DNA from: Firmicutes bacterium ADurb.Bin248
Lineage (GTDB): Bacteria > Bacillota > Clostridia > Christensenellales > CAG-138
Reading direction: 5' to 3'
NCBI GenBank assembly: GCA_002069725.1
Contig: MWBW01000013.1
Span: 1 to 54,899 of the forward strand
Length of the DNA: 54,899 nt
Of this stretch, positions 45,947 through 54,458 are shown piece after piece. A model generated the notes under the pieces. It saw nothing but the letters and a program-made list of their open reading frames with translations, did no database searches and was not told where the DNA came from. How positions within the stretch are numbered: the first letter of the stretch is position 1; each line of letters starts with the position of its first letter. A program made the translations under genes and the position numbers.

Positions 45947-46489
45947 CATTTGATATTTCAACGGGTTTTCATCGATGTATTTCCAAACCTCGCTATAACT
46001 GTCTTGGTCACGTATGATATGATCATAAAAGGATTTTTGCCAGATTGGAAATCCAACCTGTTTTGATACCCATCGTTTCATCTGGCCTATGACCGTTGAT
46101 AATGTCTTTGAAGGGGCGGATATCATCCGTCCGGTTTCTTCCGGTAAAATGAAAACGATCAAATGAATATGATCGGGCATGATGCAGTATTTATCGATGT
46201 CGACATTATGGTAGCATCCCCGAATATTTTTTATTGCTGTTTCCGTTGTGCGGCCATACTCGGATAGTGGCAAAGGCCGTGAAGGATGTTTGTCGTACTT
46301 GGGAAATCCCTTATCTGTTTGAAGGGCTGCATCATCCTGCGGGAGGCTCGCATTCGTTTTTGCAGGCCTCCATAACAGCGCGGCGCGGCTGTTGACGCAC
46401 ACCGTTACGAAATATGCGCCGTCAAGGGAATAATCATATCCCCGCAATCGAATTGGTTTTCTCCTATGCAGTTCCATACGCAATTTCAT
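45944..46489 (-). CDS. REP-associated tyrosine transposase (RAYT, Y1/HUH family; 181 aa)
   Basis: The HUH motif is in IMPDHIHLIV. RLRGYDYSLDGAYFVTVC near the N-terminus and the FYDHIIRDQDSY...VWKYIDENPLKY ending are typical of IS200-like RAYTs, with the catalytic Tyr in the last helices. Such enzymes nick single-stranded REP hairpins. The start is placed at 46489; a second ATG at 46477 is equally possible. The frame upstream is REP-derived. Codons near 46114-46132 (TGRMISAPSK) are themselves a REP hairpin. The TAG stop is formed by the last REP of the array. Confidence 0.85.
   Translation of the reverse strand: MKLRMELHRRKPIRLRGYDYSLDGAYFVTVCVNSRAALLWRPAKTNASLPQDDAALQTDKGFPKYDKHPSRPLPLSEYGRTTETAIKNIRGCYHNVDIDKYCIMPDHIHLIVFILPEETGRMISAPSKTLSTVIGQMKRWVSKQVGFPIWQKSFYDHIIRDQDSYSEVWKYIDENPLKYQM
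46114..46132 (+). repeat. REP hairpin inside the transposase gene
   Basis: GGGCGGAT-ATC-ATCCGTCC (one mismatch) in the plus orientation, within the coding sequence between the HUH motif and the following helix. It is read in frame. Confidence 0.8.
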
Positions 46490-46495
46490 CCCCTT

Positions 46496-46518
46496 GTAGG
46501 GGCGGATATTATCCGCCC
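46496..46518 (+). repeat. REP unit upstream of the transposase start
   Basis: GTAG (46496-46499) followed by GGGCGGAT-ATT-ATCCGCCC (46500-46518). It is oriented opposite to the array, so the transposase is flanked by inverted REPs. It ends the transposase leader 6 bases from the start codon. Confidence 0.88.
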
Positions 46519-46559
46519 GTGCAAAACCAATCGCATGTATCACCGATGGAGCGGACAGC

Positions 46560-46619
46560 GGCGGATGATATCCGCCCCTGCATGGGATCGCGATCGGCGC
46601 GGACGGATGATATCCGCCC
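46560..46619. repeat. Two REP units at the 3' end of fbp
   Basis: Hairpins at 46560-46576 and 46601-46619 are joined by the variant spacer (CATGGGATCGCGATCGGCGC) also seen between array copies 7 and 8. The second has one mismatch (GGACGGAT) and its flanking TAG is the fbp stop codon. Confidence 0.85.
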
Positions 46620-48568
46620 TATTTCGCCGTAATCACCCCGTCCCGGTACGCGTCGAGCAGCTTCAATAATTCGTCGATGCGCTCGCGGATGGCGGCGCCC
46701 GTGTCGATGTCCGCGACCATGACGCGCTGGAGGAAATCCTCCACGCGCACGGTGTGGGAGAGGATATCCGATCCGCGCGTGAGGGCGTCCCTGGCCGCGG
46801 CGAAGGGCTCGTGCGCCGAAAGGCGGATGCCGTGGGAGCTGAAGAACATCGTATAGCCCGCGATGCCGGTCTCGCGCTGGTACGCCTTGCAGAAGCCGCC
46901 GTCGATAACGACGAGCTTGCCGCCCGCGCGCAGCGGGCTTTCGCCATCCTTGACCTTGACGGGGATATGGCCGTTGACGATGCGGCTCCAGGGCTTGTCG
47001 AGGCCGAACATTTCGAGTATCTTCGCGCAGCACGCCTCGCTTTCGTTGTGCTCGTAATAGGCGTTCTTGGGCTCTTTCCAGGTGGATTTGTCCTCTATGA
47101 GCGCCCGCTCGAATGTGGCGATGTGGTCGCGGCCGAACACGGGCGAGTTGCGCCCGCACCAGAGGAACCAGAGGAAATCCTGCCCCTGCGCGCGCTCGCG
47201 CGAGCCCTCGGGGGCGAGCACGCCCTGCCGGGCGAGGCGGTCCGCATAATCGAAGAAGTTCTTGCCCGAAAGCGCGGAGGAGCCGAACTCGAAGCGCGTG
47301 AAGCTGCCGTCCGCCTCCATGGGGACGCAGCCGTGGAAGAGCAGGTTGCCGTTGCAGCAGCGGTAAAGCGAACCCGCGCTCAGCAGGAAGCGCGCATGCG
47401 CCTGAAGCTTCTGGCTGTGGCGGAAGGCCGCCGTAAGCTGGCCCATCAGCGCGCTTTCTTCCGGCGTGAGGCGGTTGGGCTCCTTCGGATCGACCGTGGG
47501 GAAGTCCGTGTCGCGCAGGGGATATTCCTTGCCGTCGATCTCAATGGACCCCTTTTCCCAGTCCACGCGGGAGAGCATGTCGCGATCCCGCATCTTATAC
47601 GCCGGGCGCCTGCGCACGAGCTGTCCCTCGAGTTTGAACATGATGACGCTGATGGCTTTGTGCATCCGGGCGTAGAAGCCCTTGTCGCGCGGGCGGTACG
47701 GCTCCGACGGGAGGTTGCGCGGCTCGAAGGCGGAGGCGTCGCGGTAGCGCTCGTTCGCGAACACCGCCAGCGGCAGCAGGTTGATGCCGTAGCCGTTCTC
47801 GAGCATGTCGAGGTTGTCGTACTGCAGGCAGTTTTTCACCGCCGCCGCGACGCACGCGGGGCTGCCGGCGGCGGCGCCCATCCAGAGCACGTCGTGGTTG
47901 CCCCACTGGATGTCCACGTTGTGGTGGCGCATGAGCGCCTCGAGTATTTCGTCCGCGTGGGGGCCGCGGTCGAAAATATCGCCCACGATGTGGAGCTGGT
48001 CCACGCTCATGCGCTTGATGAGGGTCGAGAGCTCGACGACGAACGTGTCCGCGCACTCGGTCAGAATGACGGCGGAGATGATGTTGCTGTAATACTGCTC
48101 CTTGTTGCCGGTGTCGGCGGCGTTGAGCAGTTCCTCGAAGATGTACGCGAACTCCTTTGGCAGCGCCTTTCTGACCTTCGAGCGGGAATACTTCGAGGTC
48201 GAGATGCGCGCCACGGCGATGAGCCTGCGTATGGTCACGCGGTACCACTCGCAAAGGTCGTTCTCCTTGGCCTTGATCTCCTGGAGCCTCTCGAGCGGAT
48301 AATAGATCAGCGCGCAGAGCGCCTTGCGCTCCGCAGCGGTCAGCGAATCGCGCAAAGCCTGGTCCACCTTGTCCGCCACGGCGCCCGAGCCGTTGTTGAG
48401 TATGTGGGTGAACGCCTCGTGCTCGCCGTGGATGTCGCTCATGAAGTGCTCCGTGCCTTTGGGCAGGTTGAGTATGGCCGTGAGGTTGATGATCTCCGCG
48501 CTCGCGGCGTGTATGGTGGGATACTCCCGCGCGAGCTGCGCGAGGTAACGCTTTTCCCGATCGGTCAT
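46619..48568 (-). CDS. fbp: Fructose-1,6-bisphosphatase class III
   Basis: The Firmicute-type FBPase (649 aa), a metallophosphoesterase-fold gluconeogenic enzyme. Metal motifs are FMSDIHGEHEAF, IVGDIFDRGPHADEILEAL and WGNHDVLWMGA, and later NGHIPVKVKDGESP and IDGGFCKAY. Full length. The start at 48568 follows AGGGGATCC. Its TAG stop is part of an adjoining REP hairpin, so the last residues (VITAK) may have been altered by that insertion. Confidence 0.95.
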   Translation of the reverse strand: MTDREKRYLAQLAREYPTIHAASAEIINLTAILNLPKGTEHFMSDIHGEHEAFTHILNNGSGAVADKVDQALRDSLTAAERKALCALIYYPLERLQEIKAKENDLCEWYRVTIRRLIAVARISTSKYSRSKVRKALPKEFAYIFEELLNAADTGNKEQYYSNIISAVILTECADTFVVELSTLIKRMSVDQLHIVGDIFDRGPHADEILEALMRHHNVDIQWGNHDVLWMGAAAGSPACVAAAVKNCLQYDNLDMLENGYGINLLPLAVFANERYRDASAFEPRNLPSEPYRPRDKGFYARMHKAISVIMFKLEGQLVRRRPAYKMRDRDMLSRVDWEKGSIEIDGKEYPLRDTDFPTVDPKEPNRLTPEESALMGQLTAAFRHSQKLQAHARFLLSAGSLYRCCNGNLLFHGCVPMEADGSFTRFEFGSSALSGKNFFDYADRLARQGVLAPEGSRERAQGQDFLWFLWCGRNSPVFGRDHIATFERALIEDKSTWKEPKNAYYEHNESEACCAKILEMFGLDKPWSRIVNGHIPVKVKDGESPLRAGGKLVVIDGGFCKAYQRETGIAGYTMFFSSHGIRLSAHEPFAAARDALTRGSDILSHTVRVEDFLQRVMVADIDTGAAIRERIDELLKLLDAYRDGVITAK

Positions 48569-48652
48569 GACGGATCCCCTTTTCTTTTTTTACACTGCCA
48601 TCATATCATGGGTGCAACGAAGAAAGAAGCCCCGTTCTTTCGTAGCGCGGCC

Positions 48653-49357
48653 TTATCCGAAGATGAATTTTTGTAACTTTTTCGCGTCGACCTGCGGGTT
48701 GAGCAAAAGCGCGCGCTGCGCAATGCGCGCCGCGGCCTGCTCTTTTTTGATCCGCGCGGCCTCGGAAAAGACCTCTTCGCCCCAGAAGCGCTCCGTCGTG
48801 CAGAACACCGCGCTCGACCAGCCGTACTCCTTCCCCATGCGCGAAACCTTGCGCCGCCTGCCGCACGTGGTCAGGTGCAGCCTCGTTTGCAGCTCGACGA
48901 GCGCGCGCTCGACCCTCGGTTTCTCCTGCCGCGAAAAGCCGCACAGCGGCGCGAGGGCGTGCGTGGGCAGCGCCTCGTGCGCGCACACCGCCTCGTAGAC
49001 GCGCCTGGCCTCGGCGCTTATGACGCCGTGCGCATATTCTTCCGCGAAGGTCCGGCCGTCCCGCCGCGCAGCCAGGAAGCACGGCGCCCACTCGCGCGTC
49101 ATATACCCGCCCAATTTGAAGAAGCACTTGGCGTAGGCGATGTCGTCCCGCTCGTCGAGCACGCGCATGCGCCACTCCCAAGGATCGGTCTCGGGATCGC
49201 CCGTATGCCAGCGCACGGGCGTGTCGTACGGCGCCTGTTCATCCCAGCCCCACTGGAGCACGGAATAGATCCCGCCGTCGTTGCCGCAGCCCACCGAGAA
49301 TCCGGCCTCGAGCAACGCGAAAACGAAATCCGAATAGCACATGATCCGCTTTTGCAT
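48653..49357 (-). CDS. AlkZ-related protein (234 aa)
   Basis: Resembles the clostridial AlkZ-related proteins: RWHTGDPETDPWEWRMRVL near residue 50, AKCFFKLGGYMTREWAPCF, then CGFSRQEKPRVERALVELQ and KEYGWSSAVF. It may share the winged-helix fold of the AlkZ/YcaQ DNA glycosylases, but no glycosylase active-site motif is obvious. The start at 49357 follows GGGAGGG. Function unknown. Confidence 0.7.
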   Translation of the reverse strand: MQKRIMCYSDFVFALLEAGFSVGCGNDGGIYSVLQWGWDEQAPYDTPVRWHTGDPETDPWEWRMRVLDERDDIAYAKCFFKLGGYMTREWAPCFLAARRDGRTFAEEYAHGVISAEARRVYEAVCAHEALPTHALAPLCGFSRQEKPRVERALVELQTRLHLTTCGRRRKVSRMGKEYGWSSAVFCTTERFWGEEVFSEAARIKKEQAAARIAQRALLLNPQVDAKKLQKFIFG

Positions 49358-49472
49358 GAAAGCGCCCTCCCGATCGTGGTGAAAAGCGGGCCGATATGCA
49401 ATCAGCCCCCACCATCATACCATTGGAGGGCGCGGATGGGAAGCGGCGATCCGGACGGGCTCAGGCGGCGGC

Positions 49473-49514
49473 GGGGACGGTTCTGTTTGCGATCAGGCAG
49501 GCGGAACCGTCCCC
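49473..49514. repeat. Isolated 11-bp palindrome
   Basis: GGGGACGGTTC (49473-49483) and GAACCGTCCCC (49504-49514) form a perfect stem around a 20-base loop, between two minus-strand genes. It has no T-run on either side. The sequence resembles a GGGGACGGTTC-type palindrome that I recall from other Firmicute genomes, and it differs from the 45.6-kb REP family. Confidence 0.65.
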
Positions 49515-49535
49515 GTTGCCCTCAAGCGAGAGAGC

Positions 49536-49976
49536 CTATGTTTTTTTGTAAAACACCGCGCCGCATTTGGAGCAGGTGATCTTCACGCGGCCCTTGCCGC
49601 GGGGCACGCGCATTTTCAGAGCGCATTTGGGGCAGGAGAAGCGCCTGTAATGCTTGCGCTCCTCGCGCCTGCGCGCGCGGGAAGCCCTGTCCCCGAAGAG
49701 CTTTTTCTTCAAAGCGAGGTATTTTTCGTTTTCCGCCTGCCTGGCGTAGATGTTCTTGGAGAACATGCGATAATAGCTCCACGCGAGCAGCGCGAGCGAC
49801 AAAACCCACAGTATGTTCGAGAGCGCGCCGTTCCAGACGGAAGGCGTCGCAAGCGAAGCGGCGAGCGGTACCAGCGCCGCGACGAGCAGCGCGCGGCACA
49901 GCGCGTCGTTGCCGTTCCTGCCCTCGAAGAAGCGGCGCATCCGCTCGGAAAAAGAAGGCTTTCCCCTGTTGTTCAT
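49536..49976 (-). CDS. Small membrane protein with C-terminal zinc ribbon (146 aa)
   Basis: A basic N-terminus and two hydrophobic helices (about residues 27-45 and 50-68) are followed by a charged helix and a zinc ribbon ([15 protein letters not shown]...[10 protein letters not shown]). The start overlaps the dnaK-type stop (ATGA), so the two are coupled. Function unknown. The pairing suggests a membrane-bound client or adaptor of the chaperone (inference). Confidence 0.7.
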   Translation of the reverse strand: MNNRGKPSFSERMRRFFEGRNGNDALCRALLVAALVPLAASLATPSVWNGALSNILWVLSLALLAWSYYRMFSKNIYARQAENEKYLALKKKLFGDRASRARRREERKHYRRFSCPKCALKMRVPRGKGRVKITCSKCGAVFYKKT

Positions 49977-51676
49977 TCCTCCACCCCCTTGAGGCTCTCC
50001 TCGAGTTCGTCGCAGGCCATGACGATCGCGGGCGCGTTTTTGCTCTTGATCGCCTCGCGCAGCCGGTCCGCCGCGAGCATGGCTTCGCCGCGCTTCTCCC
50101 GGTCGGCCTTGTGCGGGATGCGCTTGGCGCGGTTCAAAAGCCCTTCGGCGCGGTTGCGCACGGCGGCGTCGTCCCCCGCGCGCGCCTCGGCCGCGGCGTA
50201 GCGAGCGGCGTCGCGCATGGCGCGCTCCATCTCCTCGCCCGTCATGTTCGAGCTGCCTGTGATGGTGATGTCCTGCGCCTTGCCCGTGTCGAGGTCGCGC
50301 GCCGACACGTTGACGATGCCGTTCGCGTCGAGCGAGAACGTCACCTCGATCTGCGGCACGCCGGCCATCGCGCGGCGGATGCCGTTCAAGCGGAAGCGCC
50401 CGAGCTCCTTGTTCAGCGCGGCGCGGGGGTTCTCCCCCTGCAGTACGTGGATCTCGACCGAGGATTGGAACGGCGCGGTCGTCGTGAAAACCTGGCTCTT
50501 TATAATAGGTATGGAGGTGTTGCGGTGAATGATGCGCGTAAATTCGCCGCCGACGGTTTCTATGCCAAGCGAGAGCGGCGTCACGTCCAGCAGCAGCAGG
50601 CCGTTGACCGTGCCCGCGAGCACGCCGCCCTGCAAACACGCGCCCATGGCGACGCACTCGTCCGGGTTGATGCCGCGAAACGGCTCCTTGCCGGTCAATC
50701 TGCGAACGAGCTCCTGCACGGCGGGCATGCGCGACGAGCCGCCGACCAGCAAGACCTTGCCGAGCTGGCTCGCGGATACGCCCGCGTCCTGCATCGCCTG
50801 CCGGACGGGGCCTTCGGTCGCCCTGACGAGGTGGCCGGTCAGCTCCTCGAACTTCGCGCGGGAGAGCGTCGTTTCCAGGTGCACGGGCATGTCCTTTTTG
50901 CTCGCGAGGAAGGGAAGGTTGACGGCCGTTTCATACGCCGAGGAAAGCTCGATCTTGGCGGCCTCCGCCGCCTCGCGTACGCGCTGCATGGCCACGGCGT
51001 CCTTCGAAAGATCTATTTTATGCTGCGCCTTGAAGACGGATACGAGATAATCCGCCACACAGCGGTCGAAGTCGTCCCCGCCCAATCTGTTGTTGCCCGC
51101 CGTCGCCATGACCTCTATGACGCCGTCGCTGATGTCGAGTATCGACACGTCGAACGTGCCGCCGCCCAGGTCGTACACCATGACCTTCTGGGACTGCTCC
51201 TTGTCCACGCCGTAGGCGAGCGCCGCCGAAGTCGGCTCGTTGATGATGCGCTGCACGTTGAGCCCGGCGATCTGCCCCGCGTCCTTGGTGGCCTGGCGCT
51301 GCGCGTCGGAAAAATACGCGGGCACGGTGATGACGGCGTCGGTCACGCTCTCGCCTAGAAACGCCTCCGCGTCGAGCTTGAGCTTTTGCAGAATCATCGC
51401 CGAAATTTCCTGAGGCGTATGACGCTTGCCGTCGATCTCCACGCGGCGCGCGGTGCCCATATCCCGCTTGACGGAGCTCACGGTGCGCTCCGGATTGGTC
51501 ACGGCCTGGCGCTTGGCGGCGTCCCCGACGAGGCGCTTGCCGTCCTTTGTAAAGGCGACCACCGAGGGCGTCGTGCGCTTGCCCTCCGCGTTGGGGATGA
51601 TGGTCGCCGCACCGCCCTCCATGGCGGCGACGCAGGAGTTGGTCGTGCCAAGATCGATCCCGATCATACGCGACAT
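49973..51676 (-). CDS. Short Hsp70/DnaK paralogue (567 aa)
   Basis: An Hsp70 with intact ATPase motifs: [41 protein letters not shown] substrate-binding domain ([15 protein letters not shown]) and a shortened lid follow. At 567 residues it lacks about 50-70 C-terminal residues of housekeeping DnaK. No grpE, dnaJ or CIRCE-like operator is near, so it is probably a specialised paralogue. It shares a 4-base overlap with the small zinc-ribbon membrane protein gene. Confidence 0.88.
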   Translation of the reverse strand: MSRMIGIDLGTTNSCVAAMEGGAATIIPNAEGKRTTPSVVAFTKDGKRLVGDAAKRQAVTNPERTVSSVKRDMGTARRVEIDGKRHTPQEISAMILQKLKLDAEAFLGESVTDAVITVPAYFSDAQRQATKDAGQIAGLNVQRIINEPTSAALAYGVDKEQSQKVMVYDLGGGTFDVSILDISDGVIEVMATAGNNRLGGDDFDRCVADYLVSVFKAQHKIDLSKDAVAMQRVREAAEAAKIELSSAYETAVNLPFLASKKDMPVHLETTLSRAKFEELTGHLVRATEGPVRQAMQDAGVSASQLGKVLLVGGSSRMPAVQELVRRLTGKEPFRGINPDECVAMGACLQGGVLAGTVNGLLLLDVTPLSLGIETVGGEFTRIIHRNTSIPIIKSQVFTTTAPFQSSVEIHVLQGENPRAALNKELGRFRLNGIRRAMAGVPQIEVTFSLDANGIVNVSARDLDTGKAQDITITGSSNMTGEEMERAMRDAARYAAAEARAGDDAAVRNRAEGLLNRAKRIPHKADREKRGEAMLAADRLREAIKSKNAPAIVMACDELEESLKGVEE

Positions 51677-51818
51677 CGTTCGTACCTCGTTTCCTGATCA
51701 AAACTCGTTTTCAGCAAATACTATACCACAACCGGCGCCCGCCGCTGTGTATGGAGTGTGAAGCTTTTTGGGCAGTTTGCGCCGCCATGCATTTCTTTTT
51801 TGCGTCATAATTAACGTA

Positions 51819-51847
51819 TTGCATTTTTGCCCGCGATGATGTATTAT
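51819..51847 (+). promoter_or_regulatory. Promoter of the tRNA-Ala gene
   Basis: TTGCAT (51819-51824) and TATTAT (51842-51847) with a 17-bp spacer, 12 bases upstream of the tRNA. The remainder of 51677-51818 shows no gene. Confidence 0.7.
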
Positions 51848-51859
51848 ATCTTTTGCCGT

Positions 51860-51935
51860 GGGGATATAGCTAAGTTGGTATAGCGCGGCGTTCGCAATGC
51901 TGAGGCCAGGGGTTCGAGTCCCCTTATCTCCACCA
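51860..51935 (+). tRNA. tRNA-Ala (CGC)
   Basis: A 76-base cloverleaf: acceptor GGGGATA/TATCTCC, T arm AGGGGTTCGAGTCCCCT and encoded CCA. The anticodon loop TTCGCAA gives anticodon CGC. Its 3' end marks the switch to A+T-richer mobile DNA, so it may be an insertion landmark. Confidence 0.85.
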
Positions 51936-51937
51936 TA

Positions 51938-51988
51938 TAAGAACGCTAATTTTGATACGGTGAGTATCGAGGTTAGCGTTCTTATTTT
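51938..51988 (+). terminator. Terminator after tRNA-Ala
   Basis: A 12-bp perfect stem (51938-51949 with 51973-51984) with an inner GATAC/GTATC stem, followed by TTTTAT, immediately downstream of the tRNA. Confidence 0.85.
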
Positions 51989-51990
51989 AT

Positions 51991-52021
51991 GCCCGAAAAG
52001 TCTGTATTTACGGGCTTTTTT
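51991..52021 (+). terminator. Second terminator-like hairpin
   Basis: GCCCG (51991-51995) pairs with CGGGC (52011-52015), followed by six Ts. It sits just after the first terminator. The next ~110 bases show no gene. Confidence 0.6.
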
Positions 52022-52159
52022 GCATTTCTGGACTTATGCCACCGCTATCCAAACACGAAAAACGCACCTTTTCTCCGAGCAATTTTGCTCTTTTCCATAC
52101 CTTCGCAGAACTATTCCTGTGGGGTGGGTGCAAAATCTCGGAGGGGGTGCATTTTTTCA

Positions 52160-52175
52160 TTTAGGGGGGTGCAAA
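52160..52175. repeat. Left arm of an inverted repeat around the recombinase fragment
   Basis: TTTAGGGGGGTGCAAA, the inverse of the right arm at 52947-52961 apart from one extra G. Two further GGGTGCA-type motifs lie just to the left (about 52128 and 52142), giving three direct repeats. Confidence 0.65.
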
Positions 52176-52198
52176 CGGCAAAAAAGAGAGGTCAAGCC

Positions 52199-52963
52199 TT
52201 ACAGCTCAACCTCAATCCACGTGCCGTTTTTGAACTCGAATACCATTCTGCCGTTATGGAAAACCGTAGCCTTTTCCAGCAAGCCAACCCACAACCTTTC
52301 GTTCCAACTTTCGAGGACGAGGGGCTGTTCTTTTATGGATTCAATGAAAAGCCGCAGTTCACGGTCACGATCTTGTTTCCGTGTCCGCTCGGCACTCAGT
52401 TCATCCACTCGCTTTGTGGCTTTCTCGTAACGCTTGACCAGCGCATTGTACTTCTTCGTATACTCTTCTTGGGACTGCGCCGCAGAAGCATTTTCTTTCA
52501 CGCAGGACTTGACCATTTCAGCGACCACTTCGATTTCCTCTGACAATCTTTCGATTTCCGCATCCAGCACCGTGCAGTCCGAAACAGCCAATCGTATTAA
52601 CTCACAGTCGCCGATAACACCGTCCCTGTTTTTCATCAGAAGGTTGTAAGCAATCAAGAATTTCTGCTTTATGGTTTCTGCATCCAGATGAGGCGTGGCG
52701 CATTTCTTTTGGCCTTTGAATTTGCTGTTGCAGCGCCATATCACCTTGCGGTAGGCATCGGTGGAGTGCCAGACCTTCTGCCCAAAGAAGCCACCGCAAT
52801 CGCCGCAGACCAGCTTGGATGAGAAGACGCTGTTGCCGCTGTATGCTCTGCCGAGCGTCTTGCGGCGGGAAATCTCTGCCTGAACCATGTCCCATTCGAC
52901 AGGGCTGATAATGGCTTCATGGGAGTTGGCTCGCAAAGTAAGTACTTTTGCACCCCCTAAACC
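52199..52963 (-). pseudogene. C-terminal part of a large serine recombinase
   Basis: The sequence begins near NSHEAIISPVEWDMVQAEI, the start of the recombinase domain's second half. It continues through a zinc ribbon (LVCGDCGGFFG...WRCNSKFKGQKKC) and a long coiled coil to a beta-rich end. This is the C-terminal half of large serine recombinases of phages and conjugative elements. The N-terminal resolvase domain with the catalytic Ser is absent. The frame runs back to 53065, but only by crossing the DUF5131 3' end, so that part is not genuine. It is a relic or a rearranged end of an element. Confidence 0.8.
52947..52961. repeat. Right arm of the inverted repeat
   Basis: TTTGCACCCCCTAAA, inverse complement of 52160-52175 minus one G, at the upstream edge of the recombinase fragment. 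Confidence 0.65.
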
Positions 52964-53030
52964 AATAATAAAAGGCGTTCTCACTGAGCAGTAGCTGATC
53001 GTACTGCCAACAGGAAACGCCTTGTTTGCA

Positions 53031-53903
53031 TTATGCGCCACATTTCCCACACTGGCTGCATCCATTGCAGGTCAGCCGCATACCACACTTCTGGCAATGT
53101 GCACCGAAATAAGGCTTGTACAACTGCTCCTCAGGGATGGGATAACCCCATGCATCCGTCAACTTGAAATCTATGGGCTTTCCGAGAAAACTCAGGCCCG
53201 ATTTACTGGCCTGCTCTGTCTGCACGCTGCCTTCGAGTATATAGGTCTTGCCGTCCTTCACAAATCTGCGCCCGGTGCCGCAAAACACGAAGGTTACGTT
53301 GTACTCTGCGCATTCATCGTGCAGTTGCTTGACCCACTCGTAGTGGCAGTGACGTGCGCCGCCATAGTTTTCTCCGTCGCATAGCACCTGTTCGATCTGC
53401 CCCGCGGGCAGGTACTCTCTGATGGAAACCGGACCGATTAATGGAGCGCACATGATACCTTTGTGCTTGAAGGGCAGCTCCAGAAGTATCGGTATTCGTT
53501 CGTCAGCCCTGCGCTGATTTTCACAGGTGACGTTGAACATCACGTTCTCCCAGCCATCACCCCAGTTTTTCGGCAGGTGGTCTGCGACGCGCTGCGGACG
53601 TTTCGTCAGCAAGAAGAATTTCACGTCAGGGCGCTGATGAATGATGTCCCAGGCCTCATCCCGCCAGGAATCCGCCTCCTCCAGGAAGAAGTCGGACGTC
53701 ATGCACACCCGGAGCATCTCGCCGCTTTTGACCTTGTATTCTCCACTGCGTGTTTTGCTGAGCGGATAGCGGAAACCGGCCTTTGTCCTGTAGATTTCAC
53801 TGCCATCCTTATCCCGCTGGGCGTCGAGAAAATACATGTAGCAGTTCTGGCAGCCTTCACTGCACTTTTTGCATCCGTGCCATGGGTTCCAGATATCATG
53901 CAA
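53031..53903 (-). CDS. DUF5131 (phage Gp37/Gp68) family protein (290 aa)
   Basis: The N-terminus WNPWHGCKKCSEGCQNCYM holds a CxxxCxxC cluster like that of radical SAM enzymes. FLLTKRPQR, NVTCENQRRADERIP and GPVSIREYLP are family hallmarks. The C-terminus is a Cys-rich zinc-ribbon-like tail (HCQKCGMRLTCNGCSQCGKC). A TTG start at 53903 is used because GGGAGGTG lies nine bases upstream; the nearby ATG is out of frame. The family is common in phages and mobile elements and its reaction is unknown. Confidence 0.85.
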   Translation of the reverse strand: MHDIWNPWHGCKKCSEGCQNCYMYFLDAQRDKDGSEIYRTKAGFRYPLSKTRSGEYKVKSGEMLRVCMTSDFFLEEADSWRDEAWDIIHQRPDVKFFLLTKRPQRVADHLPKNWGDGWENVMFNVTCENQRRADERIPILLELPFKHKGIMCAPLIGPVSIREYLPAGQIEQVLCDGENYGGARHCHYEWVKQLHDECAEYNVTFVFCGTGRRFVKDGKTYILEGSVQTEQASKSGLSFLGKPIDFKLTDAWGYPIPEEQLYKPYFGAHCQKCGMRLTCNGCSQCGKCGA

Positions 53904-53940
53904 AGAAGGTCACCTCCCTGCCTGTGTCACCAAACGTCTA

Positions 53941-54423
53941 TCAGATCTGAGCGCCGGCCTCTTCCGCTTCGAGCCAGACTTCCGTCTGCTCCACAGCTGT
54001 CGTTCCAGTATCAAAGCTGCAGATCATTGTCTCAAACTTCATTCCTTCAAAACAATCGAGCCAGCCCTGAACAGGCTCAACGACCCTCTTGAAATCCTTC
54101 GCATAGGTATCGGACGGTCCTTCTGCGGTGGCGATGAAATAGAACCGCTTGTTCCGGATCTTCTCCAACTCCAGTTCCCTGATGCGCCGCTCCAGGTACT
54201 CAACCCTCGCCCGCACCTTTCGCCCCTCGTCGGAGTAGAGGCTGAGGGAGGCGAGGCGGGGCGTGAGGGTGGCGAGTTCGGCGATGCGTTCCCGGGATTT
54301 CTTCGCCTCGTAGAGGATGGAGATGATGTACTTGGAGCCGTCGCAGTGCCTGCAGGTGGATGGCAGGTCGTCTTCCCAGGGTGCGTACACCCCTTTTTTC
54401 TCGAGGATGGTCTCATTAGTCAT
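53941..54423 (-). CDS. Phage-type hypothetical protein (160 aa)
   Basis: An N-terminal CRHCDG motif (single CxxC) precedes a coiled coil rich in Arg/Glu (VRARVEYLERRIRELELEKIR) and a compact C-terminal region with FYFIATAEGPSDTYAKDF. I do not recognise the family. The ATG at 54423 follows AAGGGAACC; a longer frame upstream overlaps the resolvase gene antisense-like and looks non-coding. It lies between a resolvase and DUF5131 on the same strand, so it probably belongs to the same phage module. Confidence 0.6.
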   Translation of the reverse strand: MTNETILEKKGVYAPWEDDLPSTCRHCDGSKYIISILYEAKKSRERIAELATLTPRLASLSLYSDEGRKVRARVEYLERRIRELELEKIRNKRFYFIATAEGPSDTYAKDFKRVVEPVQGWLDCFEGMKFETMICSFDTGTTAVEQTEVWLEAEEAGAQI

Positions 54424-54458
54424 GGTTCCCTTCACCCCTTTTTTGGGAGGCCGGAAAG

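Noticed and set aside
51677..51760. A CIRCE-type heat-shock operator upstream of the DnaK paralogue
   Set aside because: No TTAGCACTC/GAGTGCTAA inverted repeat is visible; only a short CACTCC-like string is present.
52964..53065. N-terminal extension of the serine recombinase frame
   Set aside because: It runs antiparallel to nothing but overlaps the end of the DUF5131 gene in another frame and has no recombinase features.
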